Shown: in pieces, positions 23,666-34,439 of the stretch | How positions within the stretch are numbered: position 1 is the first letter of the stretch | Layout: each line of letters begins with the position of its first letter | NCBI GenBank assembly: GCA_963556145.1 | Contig: OY744466.1 | Span: 2,604,001-2,668,000, forward strand | Length of the DNA: 64,000 nt | Reading direction: 5' to 3' | From: Hygrocybe punicea | Taxonomy: Eukaryota; Basidiomycota; Agaricomycetes; Agaricales; Hygrophoraceae | Translations under genes and position numbers: made by a program | The notes under the pieces: model-generated | Told to the model about the DNA's origin: nothing | Database searches by the model: none | The model's input: only the letters and a program-made list of their open reading frames with translations

Positions 23666-24271
23666 ACATGATGGCATCACAATTGAGCTTTGAAAATGTA
23701 AGAAATGCAGTGAGAATGAAACTCCATGCCAAGAATCCAGAACAATTTCCTATGGGTGCTACTGGCATCAGTGTTGCTACACTATGTATGGAAATGCTGA
23801 AACCACAAGATTGTATTGCATCTTCACAGCTCATTTGTTCTCACTGTGATTATGAAGGTCCAGAAAAAGATGACAAACTTACCTATGTATTGCATGCTGA
23901 TCCATCTGTTTCTGGCTCAACATCTGATTGGGTGCAAACCATTGCATATAATGTTAGAAATAAATGTCCACAATGTAATGTTTCAATGATGCATACCATA
24001 TACTATACAAAAACACCTGATTTGCTAGTATTAGAATATCCCAACATAAACATGATTACCAGCCATTAAATGTAAATGAAAAGTCAGTAAATTTGCATCT
24101 AAGAGGTATTGTATATGCTGGAGAATATCACTTTACATCTCAATTCATATCAGAAGATGGAACAATTTGGTATCATGATGGAATGACAGTGGGAGAATGT
24201 AAGCAAAATGTCCACATTGGTATGATGTTGGATGATGATTTTAAAAGATATGAAAATAAAATTCTTGTGTG
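23666..24271 (+). pseudogene. Helitron copy 1, C-terminal protease-like tail
   Basis: Continuation after the MITE. NVRNAVRMKLHAK parallels TVRNTIRHLLHQD of copy 2. Two CxxC pairs follow (CSHCDYEG and CPQCNVSM, zinc-finger-like). After a stop at about 24067 a displaced frame still reads LRGIVYAGEYHFTSQFI...WYHDGM, which carries the putative catalytic His and Asp. Ends at about 24271. Confidence 0.7.
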
Positions 24272-24960
24272 AGCAGTTTATGCACGAAACCAGTAATTTA
24301 ATATCATTGAGGACTATTGGGTGGGAAAGTGGGACATTCAAAATTTTCACCAGCTGAAATTCATATTGAACATCAAAATTGGAGGAAATCTTCTGGGTGG
24401 AAAAGTGGGCCATTAAATATAGGAATGTTATAAATAGATTACATGATGTCAAACACTTAAGTTCTTATTGTTACTTATTGCCCGAGTACTGATAAGTAAT
24501 GGTAACAGTGGTAGTAGTAAATGCCAGGACAAACTGTTGTATAACTGACATTCAGTCCACTACAATGTTGGTTGACTAGTGATATGGTAGGAACAAGTGT
24601 AAATAATCTTGTCCAAGAGATTGGTAGTCTCTTGATCAAAGGCCCCAACTGCAGACAAATAGTACATTGTCACTAATAGAACAGGATAACATAGAATGTA
24701 TGATTCCAAATTCCAACAATGTTCATCTATACTATGATTATTCTTGTTATACATTACACAAACAAATTAGTGCAGATTATGTAGAATAAATAATGTACAT
24801 TAAATAATTGAATAGAACCCAGAAGAACTCGTTCATGCCACGCTTACGATGGCCTACTTCCCCAAGTGAAATGTGGATCCCTAAGATGGATTGACTGATA
24901 GCCGTTATGGCATAGGAATAGTCAGGAGTATGGATGACTTACAATAAATCCCAGGGCATG
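24272..24960. other. AT-rich spacer
   Basis: No gene recognised. A dyad (GTTACTTAT...ATAAGTAATGGTAAC) lies near 24470-24505. Two similar GGTGGGAAAGTGGGnCATT segments at about 24320 and 24393 hint at a small duplication. Helitron copy 1's 3' end is probably in here. Confidence 0.3.
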
Positions 24961-25937
24961 TGCAGTAACTCCTGATCAGAAAAATCTGTTGCACAATGGC
25001 ACATACATGTAATGGCTTGCCTGAATCCTGGATTTGCACAGCAAATATATCCTTAATCTGCACTTGCACATGAGTGCCTCCATACTCGATAAAAGCAAAA
25101 GAGTCCCCTTGCTTCTTGTATTTGAGGTTGAGCCATAGCGAAGACCATCTTTTCGAACATATGGCAGCCTTCTCACAACTTTAGAGCCAATGAAAGATGT
25201 TCCTTCTTCAAGGGAAAGCTCATGGTGCAAGCGTAAGTCTGGACAGAATTGTAATGATTGGTTAGCAAACTTCCACATTATCGACAATGGGATTGATTCT
25301 AATGCTGTGATGGCATTCATTTCAAGTTGGTCTTCATAAAAGGATTGTGGGTAAGTTCTGTAGATGCTCTTTGCTCAACCCCAACACTGCTCTGTAAAGT
25401 TTAGTGCACAGTGAAATTTCAGAAGAAATAGCATGTCAAAACCGCTGGATTGGCAAAGAATTTCCAGAAGGGTGGTTGTAAAGGATACAGTGACAACAAC
25501 AGTCGGTCGCTCCGGGTTTGCACTTAAAGTCCTTGCACTCTGCATGAGTCTTTGACCTATCCTTGAACCCCCTCTCTTCTAGAATGACTACCATCCATTT
25601 AAACACCCCCTCGCATTGATGGCCAGGTGGAAAATACAGCAGTTGGGGTTCACCATTAGCGAAAAAGGTACCGTCCATTTGAATTTTGATTTTCTCATAC
25701 AATCCATTGGATTTGCAGATTGGTTTCCCACTCCTCGGATCACGTTTCATGACCTCAACTCCCAATTCATTCCTTCTTTTGGAATGTTCTTGGGCATTTT
25801 ATGAGCAGACAAGGCGCTGTTGGCCCTTTTGAGATGAGTTGTTGTGTTATCATAAATGAAGACATGTCTGTACTGAGGATAATATTCATCTAGTATGTCC
25901 ATTGCCGCTTTGGCCTGTTCCTGGATGTCATCATTGG

Positions 25938-27473
25938 TAGTGTTTTAAGTCCATAGGACCAGGAAAAAACTGGAACTGGACCAGACCCAACTGCAACAAA
26001 ACTGGACTGCCGGTTGTGGTTGCAGCCACTTGGAAGGTTGTCAGTTGCGGTTTCCCAATGTGGACGATGCTTATGCAACCGAGTTGTAACCAGTTGTTAC
26101 CAGTTATAACCAGACTTCTCCAACAGCACTTCAAGTGTGGCAAATGACCAGCAAATGACAACAATGGCAGAAAAATGGCAGCCTCACAAGGGAACACAAA
26201 ACAGGAAAAGGCAGTAGGGGTTGGTGTGCCAATCCCTGCTGCAGAAAGTAAGTGTTTTTTATGATTGTATTGTTCTATTCTAACACCAACATGATGACAA
26301 CAATGATGGAGAATGTCAACTACAATGATGGGACGTGAGGAGAAGGGTGGTTGGGGGATGGTGCACCCACCCCCATTGCAGCAGGTAAGTATTTTGTCTT
26401 AGCTACTACATACACAAATGATGACAGGCGGTGAGGGTGAGGAACCACAATGACCACAGTGACCACGAAAATCACCACCACCACCACCATGACTGCCACA
26501 ACAATGACCACTCCCATCACCACGACTGCGACTGCAATGACCATGACAACAGCCCCAGCCATCCCACCACTAATATACCTCACAGATGCACACTGCCATG
26601 TCAATCGATGTCAGCACTGCAACCACAAGATAACTGGAAGGATGGTGATATGCCCAACACCACCTGGTTGTGGCCAACGCTGTCATGGCCATGGCTGCCG
26701 GTGACACGTCAACACATCTGCTGACATGCCCAATGTCATTGCCCATGCGCCCAACATGACAATGACAATGACAATGACCACCCACAGGCTGCCAATGCAC
26801 CAATGCACCTGCGCCGCTTGTATTCATTATTTTTAAGTAATTATTGTTGTTGTCATGTGACTTGGCGCTTGCCGCTTTTGAATATATTATTGAGAGGGTA
26901 CTTCAAAGAGCTGTAGCTCACTCAATTGTGAATGGTTTGCTCAGAAAATTTAAACGTGAAGTATTTAGTAGTATAGCTAGGTGCAGCTGACAGGTGGGGC
27001 CATAATTTAAAGTATATAAAAAGTCAACTTTATTCACTGCTAACTCTGGAAATTTTGATTTTTTATATACTTTAAATTATGACTCCACCTGTCAGCTGCA
27101 CCTAGCTATACTACTAAATACCTCACATTTAAAATTTCAGAGCAAACCATTCACAATTGAGTGAGCTACAGCTCTTTGAAGTACCCTCTCAATAACATGT
27201 TCAAAAGCGGCAACCGCCAAGTCACGTGACAACAACAATAATAGTTTGTTTATTTAGTATATAATATATTTAGCATGATTCTGACCGGTCCATACAATGG
27301 TTCTGGTTGGGACCAGTTGATACCAGTCTGGTCCACTCATGAAAACCAAAATGAACTGGTTCTAGAGGTCCAGTTCCGGTTTTTTGGAAATTTCTGTAAG
27401 GGGTTAACCAGTTCAGTCCCAGTTGTTGATAATTGGCCCGAAAAACTGGACTGGACCAGACTTTAAAACACTA
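25938..27473. mobile_element. Non-autonomous hAT element hAT-3, 8-bp TSD
   Basis: A 1536-bp insertion with ends TAGTGTTTTAAGTCC and inverted TAGTGTTTTAAAGTC. ATCATTGG is duplicated at 25930-25937 and 27474-27481. The subterminal zones are rich in GGACCAGTT/AACTGGACC motifs. The core (about 26430-26800) is an ACC/ATG/AAC trinucleotide-like array. It contains a 403-bp foldback (26840-27242). No transposase. Confidence 0.87.
26840..27242. repeat. Foldback MITE inside hAT-3
   Basis: Arms about 195 bp long and nearly identical in inverted orientation, starting ATTATTGTTGTTGTCATGTG and ending in its complement. Symmetry centre near 27041. Both arms contain GTCAYGTGAC. I could not settle a target duplication. 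Confidence 0.75.
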
Positions 27474-27683
27474 ATCATTGGTGAAATAACCATCTCAATT
27501 TTTGCCTGGCTTGAAAAGTCATCAGGCTGATTGTTTGCCATCAGGAGATTGAAGCCACCTGAAATCTTGTGACATGTAATCCGCTACCATCAACAATGCC
27601 CCCTCACCCTTTGCATAAGGTTTCGCCAGAGCATCCTTATGGTACCACTCTTTTCTGTGACACTAATGCACTATAATATGTAG

Positions 27684-28656
27684 CATTGCACCTATGATGG
27701 CTGTAATGGAGTCTTGGCCAATGCCAGAGGTGGAGTTTCCTGTTCTCAACATAAAAATCTCTATGGCAATATTTTCCATGTTTGGAATTGCAACAATCCC
27801 AAAGTTGTTTGTATACAGGCATGCCAACAACATCAAGAATTGTGGTATCAGCACATTATCCATTATAGTTGCCAAACATTACTTGGAGTTAATCAGCTTC
27901 TACGTCACTCTGAGGCTGAAAATCTACCATGGCTTCCTCAAAATTATCACCAAGCACAACCCCATGACCAACCAGCTGGTACTCAGCATCAATGTGCCAA
28001 CTATTTCCAGCCATCCCAATTCTACTGTGTTGAGACAATTTGTGCCCCATGTGGCATTGTTATTGCCTGGACCAAATTTTCAAGAGCGGAATCACCAACC
28101 AATATCTTAGAATTTCTGGAATCAGTATTTCCTGCTGAAGATTCTCACTCTGATTTCAACTGTATTAACAAGGCTTGCTTAGTGCTTTGATCATGCATTG
28201 CTAATGGAAGCTGGAACACATGGAAGAAGACTACAAGATTCATTGTGGACTCCTATCATTATATCAGGTCAAGCACTACATCTGTCACAAATGGTGCAAT
28301 CCTGCTCCATTAAATGGTGCAACCCTGCTCCATTAAATGGTTCTCAACCAAATCTTGTCATTGTGGAACAAGATGGAAAATGGAAACAATGTCCAATATT
28401 ATAAGCATGATTTTAATACACAGCTAAGTCAATACTTTTATGTATTTCACTATACTCACAGGGTAATTATTAGACCTGTGAACAGCTTAATGTATGGCTG
28501 GCAGGCTATGAGTCAATTCTCAAGTGAATGACTCCTTCCAACTTCAATTGGTTTCTACATACCAGGCTGTTTTATCATACTCAGCATATTATTGATAAGC
28601 AAACAGGAGATGAAGAAGAAGTTGAAGATGATAATGGGTCTGAAATTGATGAATAG
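27684..28656 (+). pseudogene. KDZ-associated CxC5/CxC6-like protein pseudogene
   Basis: Recognisable plus-strand blocks: CNGVLANARGGVSCSQH, CQQHQELWYQHIIHYS, SEAENLPWLPQNYH, FYCVETICAPCGIVIAW (about 28020-28075), AESPTNILEFLESV, NGSWNTWKKTTRFIVDSYHY, KWCNPAPLNG, CEQLNVWLAGYESILK and NFNWFLHTRLFYHT, ending in an acidic tail with a stop at 28654-28656. These belong to the cysteine-cluster proteins that accompany KDZ transposons in mushrooms. Lesions: a TGA after CLVL, a local duplication of the NPAPLNG segment, frameshifts near 28380-28460, and a stop after SILK. No KDZ transposase is nearby. Confidence 0.75.
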
Positions 28657-29190
28657 CTAGTTGTTATCTATGTTCATGTTCATATGTTGTATCTTTTGCT
28701 TTTGACAATGACTGAAAACTACAATACAGCAACAGCAACAGTGACAATGAGAACATAATGGGAATAAAGTAAATCATGATGAACATTTTAAGGGTCCTTG
28801 GACTTTGTTAGGACTTTGGACAGGTTTATCCAATCATTGAAGACAATTCTAAGATGATGATTATTGTTTTTGGAATTGATATGGATCACATCAGCAAATG
28901 TGCAATATGTTCTCATGTCTGGGATGGTCTGATTGACTGGGTTAGACACCATTGTTCTGGAAATTTGAACCCAAATTTTAATAATTCTACAGCAGACCCA
29001 TCAGACGTCTCCCAGACCTTAAGATTAATCCAACCTTCAGGTTTGTGCTACTGCAATGATTTACTGGTCGTTATGTCATCACTTCGCAAGATGTCTCAAT
29101 TCTATCATGTGTTAGGGAGATTTTGTACAACATGACTAACATCGAGTGAAGTGAAACAAGGAGATACCAACACATTAGTCTAATAGTCAA
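28657..29190. other. Spacer
   Basis: A 93-codon open frame (28854-29135; motifs CAICSHVW and HHCSGNLNPNFN) looks weakly coding, perhaps a remnant of a KDZ-associated gene. Nothing else stands out. Confidence 0.3.
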
Positions 29191-29199
29191 CCTCACACT

Positions 29200-30425
29200 T
29201 CCTGAGAAACCACCTGGAGCACCACTTGTGTCGACATCGAAAGTAACCTCAACCTGAGGAACACCGGGAGGAGCAGGGGGGATTCTAGATAGCTCGAATT
29301 CTCCAAGGAAATTTTTGTCCTCAGTGCGAGCATGTTCACTGTCATATACCTGGATAAGGATGCCAGGCTGTTATCCGAGTATGTTGAGAATGTTTCAGAC
29401 TTCTTCATTGGAATGGTGGTGTTGCGCTTGATGAGGGCTACCCAGCTGTTTATTATTTGTCAACGTCAGATGTGGTCAAGACGGCCAGTAGAATGAACAA
29501 TGTACCCAAGAGACAATGGAGCAATATCGAGGAGGAGGATATCCTGGGTCTTTTCCGATGTATCACCCAACAAGATAGCAGCCTGGACTGCTGCACCATA
29601 TGTGACAGCTTCGTCAGGATTGATACTTTTGTTGGGCTCCTTGCCGTTGAAGAAGTCAGAGACCAGCTTGACGATACGGGGAATACAAGTGGAGCCACCA
29701 ACTAATACGATCTCGTGGACGTTGGCCTTGTCTATCTTGGAGTCCCGAAGGACCTTTTCAACCGGCTCAAGAGTGCTGTGGAATAGGTCTTGGCAGAGTT
29801 CTTCAAAGTGGGCACGAGTTAGAGAAGTGTAGAAGTCGATACCCTCATACAGAGAGTCGATTTCGATGGATGTCTGAGCGGCAGATGAAAGGGTGCGCTT
29901 AGCACGTTTTCAAGCCGTGCACAGATGATGAAGAGCACAAGGGTTGGATGATAAATCTAGTTGAGAATGGTGGTCATCAGTAAGTGGTCATAAAGCCCAG
30001 CAGATCTGGATCTACCTTTCTTGTTTTTCCATTTGAACACCTGAACAAAGTGATTGACAAGACAATTATCAAAATCTTCGCCTCCCAAGTGGGTGTCACC
30101 AGCTGTTGCCTTCACCTCGAAGATGCCCTCTTCAATAGTCAGAAGGGACACATTGAAAATGCCTCCACCAAGGTCGAGGATAAGAATGTTCCATTTGCCA
30201 GCTACCCTTTTGTCGAGACCGTAAGTGATGGCAGCAGCAGTTGGTTCATTGATGATATGGAGAACTTTTATGCCAGATATAGTTGTAGCGTCCTTGCTTG
30301 CTTGCCGCTGTGAGTCATTATAGTAGGCAGGTACCGTAACAACTGCATTATTGCAATAGCACCAATGTAGGCCTCAGCCTGAGCCGTCTCCTTCATTTCC
30401 AAGAGAACCATTAAGGATATTTCTT
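29200..30425 (-). pseudogene. hsp70: HSP70 chaperone pseudogene
   Basis: Blocks in HSP70 order on the minus strand: [17 protein letters not shown] (about 30412-30360), [53 protein letters not shown] (about 30130-30060), [20 protein letters not shown] (about 29890-29830), [66 protein letters not shown] (about 29440-29390), then [14 protein letters not shown] in another frame. These span the ATPase domain and the start of the substrate-binding domain. The N-terminus, C-terminal lid and EEVD-type tail are missing. Stops, frameshifts and unrelated inserts (about 29985-29900 and 29490-29450) mark it as dead. Its 5' end runs into a repeat at about 30432. Confidence 0.82.
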
Positions 30426-30431
30426 GAGATA

Positions 30432-30804
30432 ATATGAGACAGTACTATACTATTTCACACTGTATCTTGAATGGATTCAAAAGATATCCTGGTAGTGAAA
30501 GTGGCACAACTTCCTTACTGGTTTAATACTTTGATTCATCTTAGGCTGTAAGTATACTATCCAAACTATACAGTACTTTGCTGTAGATACAATAAAAGTA
30601 ATGAAACAAAAGGCTTGATGTTATTGAAAAGGTATAAGTCTCATTTGCCTTCATACCTTCAGATGAATTTGGGCATAAGTATTGTAGTTTATGTCTGAAT
30701 ACTGTTACAATACCATGTTGAATGTTATGGTAATGATATTTAGTATACTTGTCAAGTACTTTCAAGATACTGTGTGACATGGTATGCTACTGCGCACCCT
30801 GTGT
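30432..30804. repeat. R2 repeat, right half
   Basis: Near-identical to 57598-57957 and to the reverse complement of 34092-34439. It ends ...GTATGCTACTGCGCACCC TGTGTAA. It starts with AGTACTATACTATTTCA, the terminal motif of the palindrome at 55.8 kb. It abuts R1-c directly. Confidence 0.75.
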
Positions 30805-31558
30805 AAAACATGACAGTTGCCACATTTTTTTTGTTTACAAGAAAAACAAAGACTTAGTGAAATTTCAAGTGTGAAGTAGTGTATCTCATGAAATACTGAA
30901 TGGATTGAGATCATTGTAGAGGCAAATTTTATCTATTCTTCAAGGCCTTTTCAGCTGTGTTATTACATTTGAGCTGTGTCTAGTGTATGCTGAGTTATAA
31001 GCATAATAAGATAAAGTAGCAGCTGAACATTGAATGATAAAGAGCTCTGTCAATACCTCTTGGATTGAGATACTTGTATGGAGTAAAATGTTCATTTTTT
31101 CAATGTGAATCTGCTCAAATACCGGGATTTTCAATACTTATAGATTCTAAATCCATAGTCTTGATCTTATTCAAATTTAGCAATCTTCTAACTTGCACTC
31201 AGAAAATGCTCAACAATGAAAATCCCGGTATTTGAGCAGATTCACATTGAAAAAATGAACATTTTACTCCATACAAGTATCTCAATCCAAGAGGTATTGA
31301 CAGAGCTCTTTATCATTCAATGTTCAGCTGTTACTCTATCTTATTATGCTTATAACTCAGCATACACTAGACACAGCTCAAATGTAATAATACAGCTGAA
31401 AAGGCTTTGAAGAATAGATAAAATTTGCCTTTACAATGATCTCAATCCATTCCGTATTTCATGAGATACACTACTTCACACTTGAAATTTCACTAAGTCT
31501 TTGTTTTTCTTATAAACAAAAAAAATGTGGCAACTGTCATGCTTTATGCAAACGGCTG
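30805..31558. mobile_element. Foldback MITE R1-c
   Basis: Inverted arms about 30809-31134 and 31216-31558, nearly identical to the arms of R1-b. The right end CAGCCGTTTGCATAAAGC (inverted) is complete and followed by TA (31559-31560). The left end is truncated by about 17 bp at its junction with R2. Confidence 0.8.
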
Positions 31559-31560
31559 TA

Positions 31561-32631
31561 AGCTGACCCATACCCCTGACCCTTGAAACTGTACCCTTAA
31601 CGGGTAAGGGTCTGCACCGACCCCTAAACATACACAGTGAAAGGGTGCGCTGTGGTAATGTGAACAGAATCAAATACCAACTCTACCACAGTGCTGTACG
31701 AATTCTGAGGGGTTCAATCTCAATCCAAAAGGTTAATAAAAATACTCAGAGGTGCTCTGAATAGCTGTGATGATGTTTCCGATGTGTGCGATGTGTGCGA
31801 TGTGCGTGGTGTGTGTGAAACAGTCGGCAATGTTTTTGGTGTATACGTAGCACTTTGTAGAAGGAACACAAAGTTTAATAGAGCATAGTGGAGCTATCAC
31901 ATGGACGGCGCAGTAAAGAGGTGATATGATAGACTGGAATTGGTGGTATACAAGATGTCTCTCTAGTATGTAAACTATAGAGGGTATTTATGCAAAGTTG
32001 GTTGTTAGGACAATAAAGGGTGAAGAAGGCAAGACAAATAGACGGCGTGCGATGGAACTATGGTGCAATAGGGATGAAATGGAACTGAAACAAAGGGTAT
32101 AGCACCATGCGAAGCAATTTCAAAAATATCTAGAGGATAGGAGCTATAATGTTTGAAATAAGTGAAACATGTCGTATAAAGACTTCCCTGGAACCAGAAT
32201 GGAATCGGAATGGAATAGGGTGAATGGTATAAGCATGGGTGATGTCAGAGAGGCTTGAAATATGTTTCCGAAGGGGCTGAAGAGCTCCGAAGAAAATCAC
32301 CATAATGTCGAAGTATCGCCCGTATCGCACGCATATCGCAGTTGCATCACAATGGAGATACATATAAATCAGGATGTTTCTGAATCGCAGCATGTCGAGG
32401 CTAGAATAGGTCCAATAGAATGTTTCTGTGCTTATGGACATGCACTGCATATCAACAGTTTGCAATGAACCCGCAGACCCTTGTAGGGTTCAGGCAGTTT
32501 AGTCATTGCAACTACACGAAAAAAGACAAAATAACTACAACATGACAAACAAAACATTTTGATGTAACGGCAGCCAATTTCACGTCCCCCTCATAACTAT
32601 GACGCGACAAAGGTTTTGGCCCAACAGCAGC
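31561..32631. other. Spacer without recognised genes
   Basis: No coding signal that I trust. Short repeats GATGTGTGCGATGTGTGCGA occur near 31780-31810. ACCC-rich ends (ACCCATACCCCTGACCC at 31566; ACCCGCAGACCCTTG at 32469) might bound an unrecognised element, but no target duplication was found. Confidence 0.3.
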
Positions 32632-33446
32632 CTATTTTGCATCCTCCTCAACCTCAGCAATGCCCCTCTTTGTGCCCAAATCAGACTTGATAGCCTCCAA
32701 TATATCCTTGATCGATATCAGATTATGCTTGGACCATGATCCAAGACAGAGAGCAGCTCGCAGTGACTGTGCCGAGAGACTGCTTTGGGTAAAGTGAAGG
32801 TTCTGATGGCCCTGGGAGAAGATGTGTTCGACGGCTGTAGATGTAGCTATGAGTTGAGATGTGTTAGTGTGGGGGGGTTATGAGATATACGTGACTTACC
32901 AGGAGCACTCAAGTAATCCAGCACCATGCGAGAAAGGCGCAGGTACAGATGCCGATTGTCATTCCACCATTTGAGTGGTTCAGCAACGAGTTCCACTGGG
33001 AGACAGAGATACTGGTCGACTTCGTTGACATGGGTTGCTCTGGCAACGGAGAGCTCACCAAATGATGCAAAGATATCCTATGGGTGTGTCATGGTTGTAG
33101 CTGATGTATAGATGTCGTAGTCCATACCTTTGTGTCGTCCATGGTGTTCGCATCCACAGTCCCCTCATCACCAACATTCTCATACACAGAAATGTATTCC
33201 TCTCAAACCATGTTCTCCACTTGTTCAATCCACTCCTCCTTCCATTCGTGCTGGCAGAAATACTCAAGTTTCATCCCAGGATGGAGTACCATTGCAATCT
33301 AATATACAGCCAAGGCATCTGTAAGGGAATAGTACCGGTCCAACTTCTTACCAGCCCATGACATGACTTTCCCCATGTCAGATGGGTGAACCAAGGTTGA
33401 CAATGTTATGTTGAAGACCAGCCAGCCGATCTGGGCTGAGAAAATG
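32632..33446 (-). pseudogene. hAT-family transposase, C-terminal fragment
   Basis: Minus-strand exons: about 33446-33130 (FSAQIGWLVFNITLSTLVHP, KKLDRYYSLTDALAVY, AMVLHPGMKLEYF, HEWKEEWIEQVENMV), about 33080-32900 (DIFASFGELSVARATHVNEV, EPLKWWNDNRHLYLRLSRMV, LDYLSAP) and 32850-32632 (AVEHIFSQGHQNLHFTQ, SLRAALCLGSWSKHNL), ending in TAG. The KWW...LSRMxLDYLS...VExIFSQG series is the hAT C-terminal dimerisation region. In-frame stops follow LAVY and ENMV, and the N-terminal BED finger and RNase-H core are missing. Introns are retained. It could be a relic of the autonomous partner of the hAT elements here, but their ends are not next to it. Confidence 0.8.
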
Positions 33447-33499
33447 ATATTGTTAGGTACTTGACAGGGCAACTCAGGAATGTCATAGTTATGGTGTTA

Positions 33500-33772
33500 G
33501 ATGGGTGGGCCGAGGTTTGAGCCAGAATATTGTTATCTGTGTGAGACCATTGGGCTGATGTTTTATGGGGGTATTGTTACCCATGTCAAACTGTTGGGCC
33601 GAGATATTTCAGGGGCATTGTTACCCGTGTCAGACGGTTGGGCCAAGGTTTTTTGGGGGTATTGTTACCCATCTCAGACTGTTGGGCTGATGTTCTATGG
33701 GGGTATTGTTACCTGTCTGATACCGTTGGGCCAAGGTTCTGAGGGGGCATTGTTACTTATATAATACCCTCC
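33500..33772 (+). repeat. 44-bp minisatellite
   Basis: GTATTGTTACCCRTGTCAGA with the following GTTGGGCCRAGGTTTTWTGG recurs with starts at 33527, 33571, 33615, 33659, 33703 and 33747, exactly 44 bp apart. Confidence 0.88.
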
Positions 33773-33797
33773 AGCCAATGAAATATCATGATACAGT

Positions 33798-34080
33798 TCA
33801 TTGAGATTGGCATTGGCATTGGCATTGGCATTGGTGTTCACATTGGCATCGGTGTTCACATTGGCATCGGTGTTCACATTGGCATTGGTGTTCACATCAG
33901 CATTGGTGTTCACATCAGCATCAGCATCAGCGTGGGCATTGGCATCCTCAATCAGTCTCATCAATGCCATGGTTAAGGGGTTAGGTATTGGATGCCATAT
34001 TGACATTAGAAACAGTGGCAATAATGTGAGAATGGGCATAGGCATAAACCTTGGCATTGGCATTGGCACTGGCCTTGGGA
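33798..34080 (+). repeat. ATTGGC / GTTCACATTGGCATCG minisatellite
   Basis: A run of ATTGGC hexamers, then about six GTTCACATTGGCATCG-like 18-bp units to about 33930, followed by degenerate units to 34080. Open frames on both strands (VHIGIGVHIG; NTNANVNTDA) are shadows. The same GCCAAT hexamer recurs at 58050-58082. Confidence 0.8.
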
Positions 34081-34091
34081 TCAGTCTTAAC

Positions 34092-34439
34092 ACAGGGTGC
34101 ATAGTAGCATACCATCTCACACAGTATCTTGAAAGTACTTGACAAGTATACTAAATATCATTACCAGAACTTTCAGCATGGTATTGTAACAGTATTCAGA
34201 TATAAACTACAATACTTGTGCTCAAATTCATCTGAAAGTATGAAGGAAAATGAGACTTATACCTTTTCAATAACATCAAGCCTTTTGTTTCACTACTTTT
34301 ACTGTATTTACAGCAAAGTACTGTATAGTTTGGATAGAATACTTGCAGCCTAAGATGAATCAAAGTATCAAACAAGTAAGGAAGTTGGGCCACTTTTACT
34401 ATTAGGATACCTTTTGAATCCTATCAAGATACAGGATGA
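34092..34439. repeat. R2 repeat, left half, truncated at the Helitron end
   Basis: Starts ACACAGGGTGCATAGTAGC and is colinear with the reverse complement of 57598-57957. It stops at ...GATACAGGATGA exactly where the Helitron terminus CTAG begins (34440). At 57.6 kb the same sequence continues into AATAGTATAGTAC. Confidence 0.75.

Larger units (their letters stand above)
14272..24271 (+). mobile_element. Degenerate autonomous-type Helitron, copy 1
   Basis: A plus-strand relative of the 34-42 kb Helitron, with the same order of parts: N-terminal region, Cys-rich DUF6570-like domain, Helitron Rep, Pif1-type helicase, protease-like tail. It is disabled by an in-frame TGA (15673), a frameshift near 15730, in-frame TAGs at 16265, 17270 and 19241, and a 2.4-kb insertion at 21255-23663. 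Neither terminus could be placed with confidence; a CTAG occurs at about 24574 but without a convincing hairpin next to it. Confidence 0.85.
24970..27640 (-). pseudogene. DDE-type transposase pseudogene, split by hAT-3
   Basis: Minus-strand segments match the basidiomycete DDE transposase with a CCC box. HVFIYDNTTTH (catalytic Asp) and SALSAHKMPKN lie at about 25870-25790, DPRSGKPICKSNG and ECKDFKCKPGATDCCC at about 25750-25480, then a displaced frame with FLLKFHCALNFTEQCWG (catalytic Glu) and ALESIPLSIMWKFANQS near 25300. Upstream coding (YAKGEGALLMVADYM) resumes at about 27490-27640, beyond the hAT insertion; joining across one CCAATGAT (minus) keeps the frame (TNDDIQEQA). Several stops and frameshifts are present, so it is dead. 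Around 25140-24900 another frame (DSFAFIEYGGTHVQVQIKD) is open and may be a separate captured or C-terminal piece that I cannot identify. Confidence 0.75.

Noticed and set aside
14272..24271. Stop-codon readthrough or recoding (three TAG, one TGA) in Helitron copy 1
   Set aside because: A frameshift, a Cys-to-Ser change at the protease site and a 2.4-kb insertion accompany the stops, so decay is the simpler explanation.
24470..24578. Possible Helitron copy 1 terminus (dyad near 24470-24505, CTAG at about 24574)
   Set aside because: The dyad is about 70 bp from the CTAG instead of about 10, so the end is not supported.
31216..31410. 64-codon frame (MKIPVFEQIHIEKMN) seen at 23321, 30940 and 31216
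   Set aside because: It lies in the arms of the R1 foldback family on either strand. Its conservation is that of the MITE, not of a protein.
33788..34142. Repetitive peptides such as VHIGIGVHIG
   Set aside because: They are translations of the ATTGGC/GTTCAC minisatellite, open in several frames.
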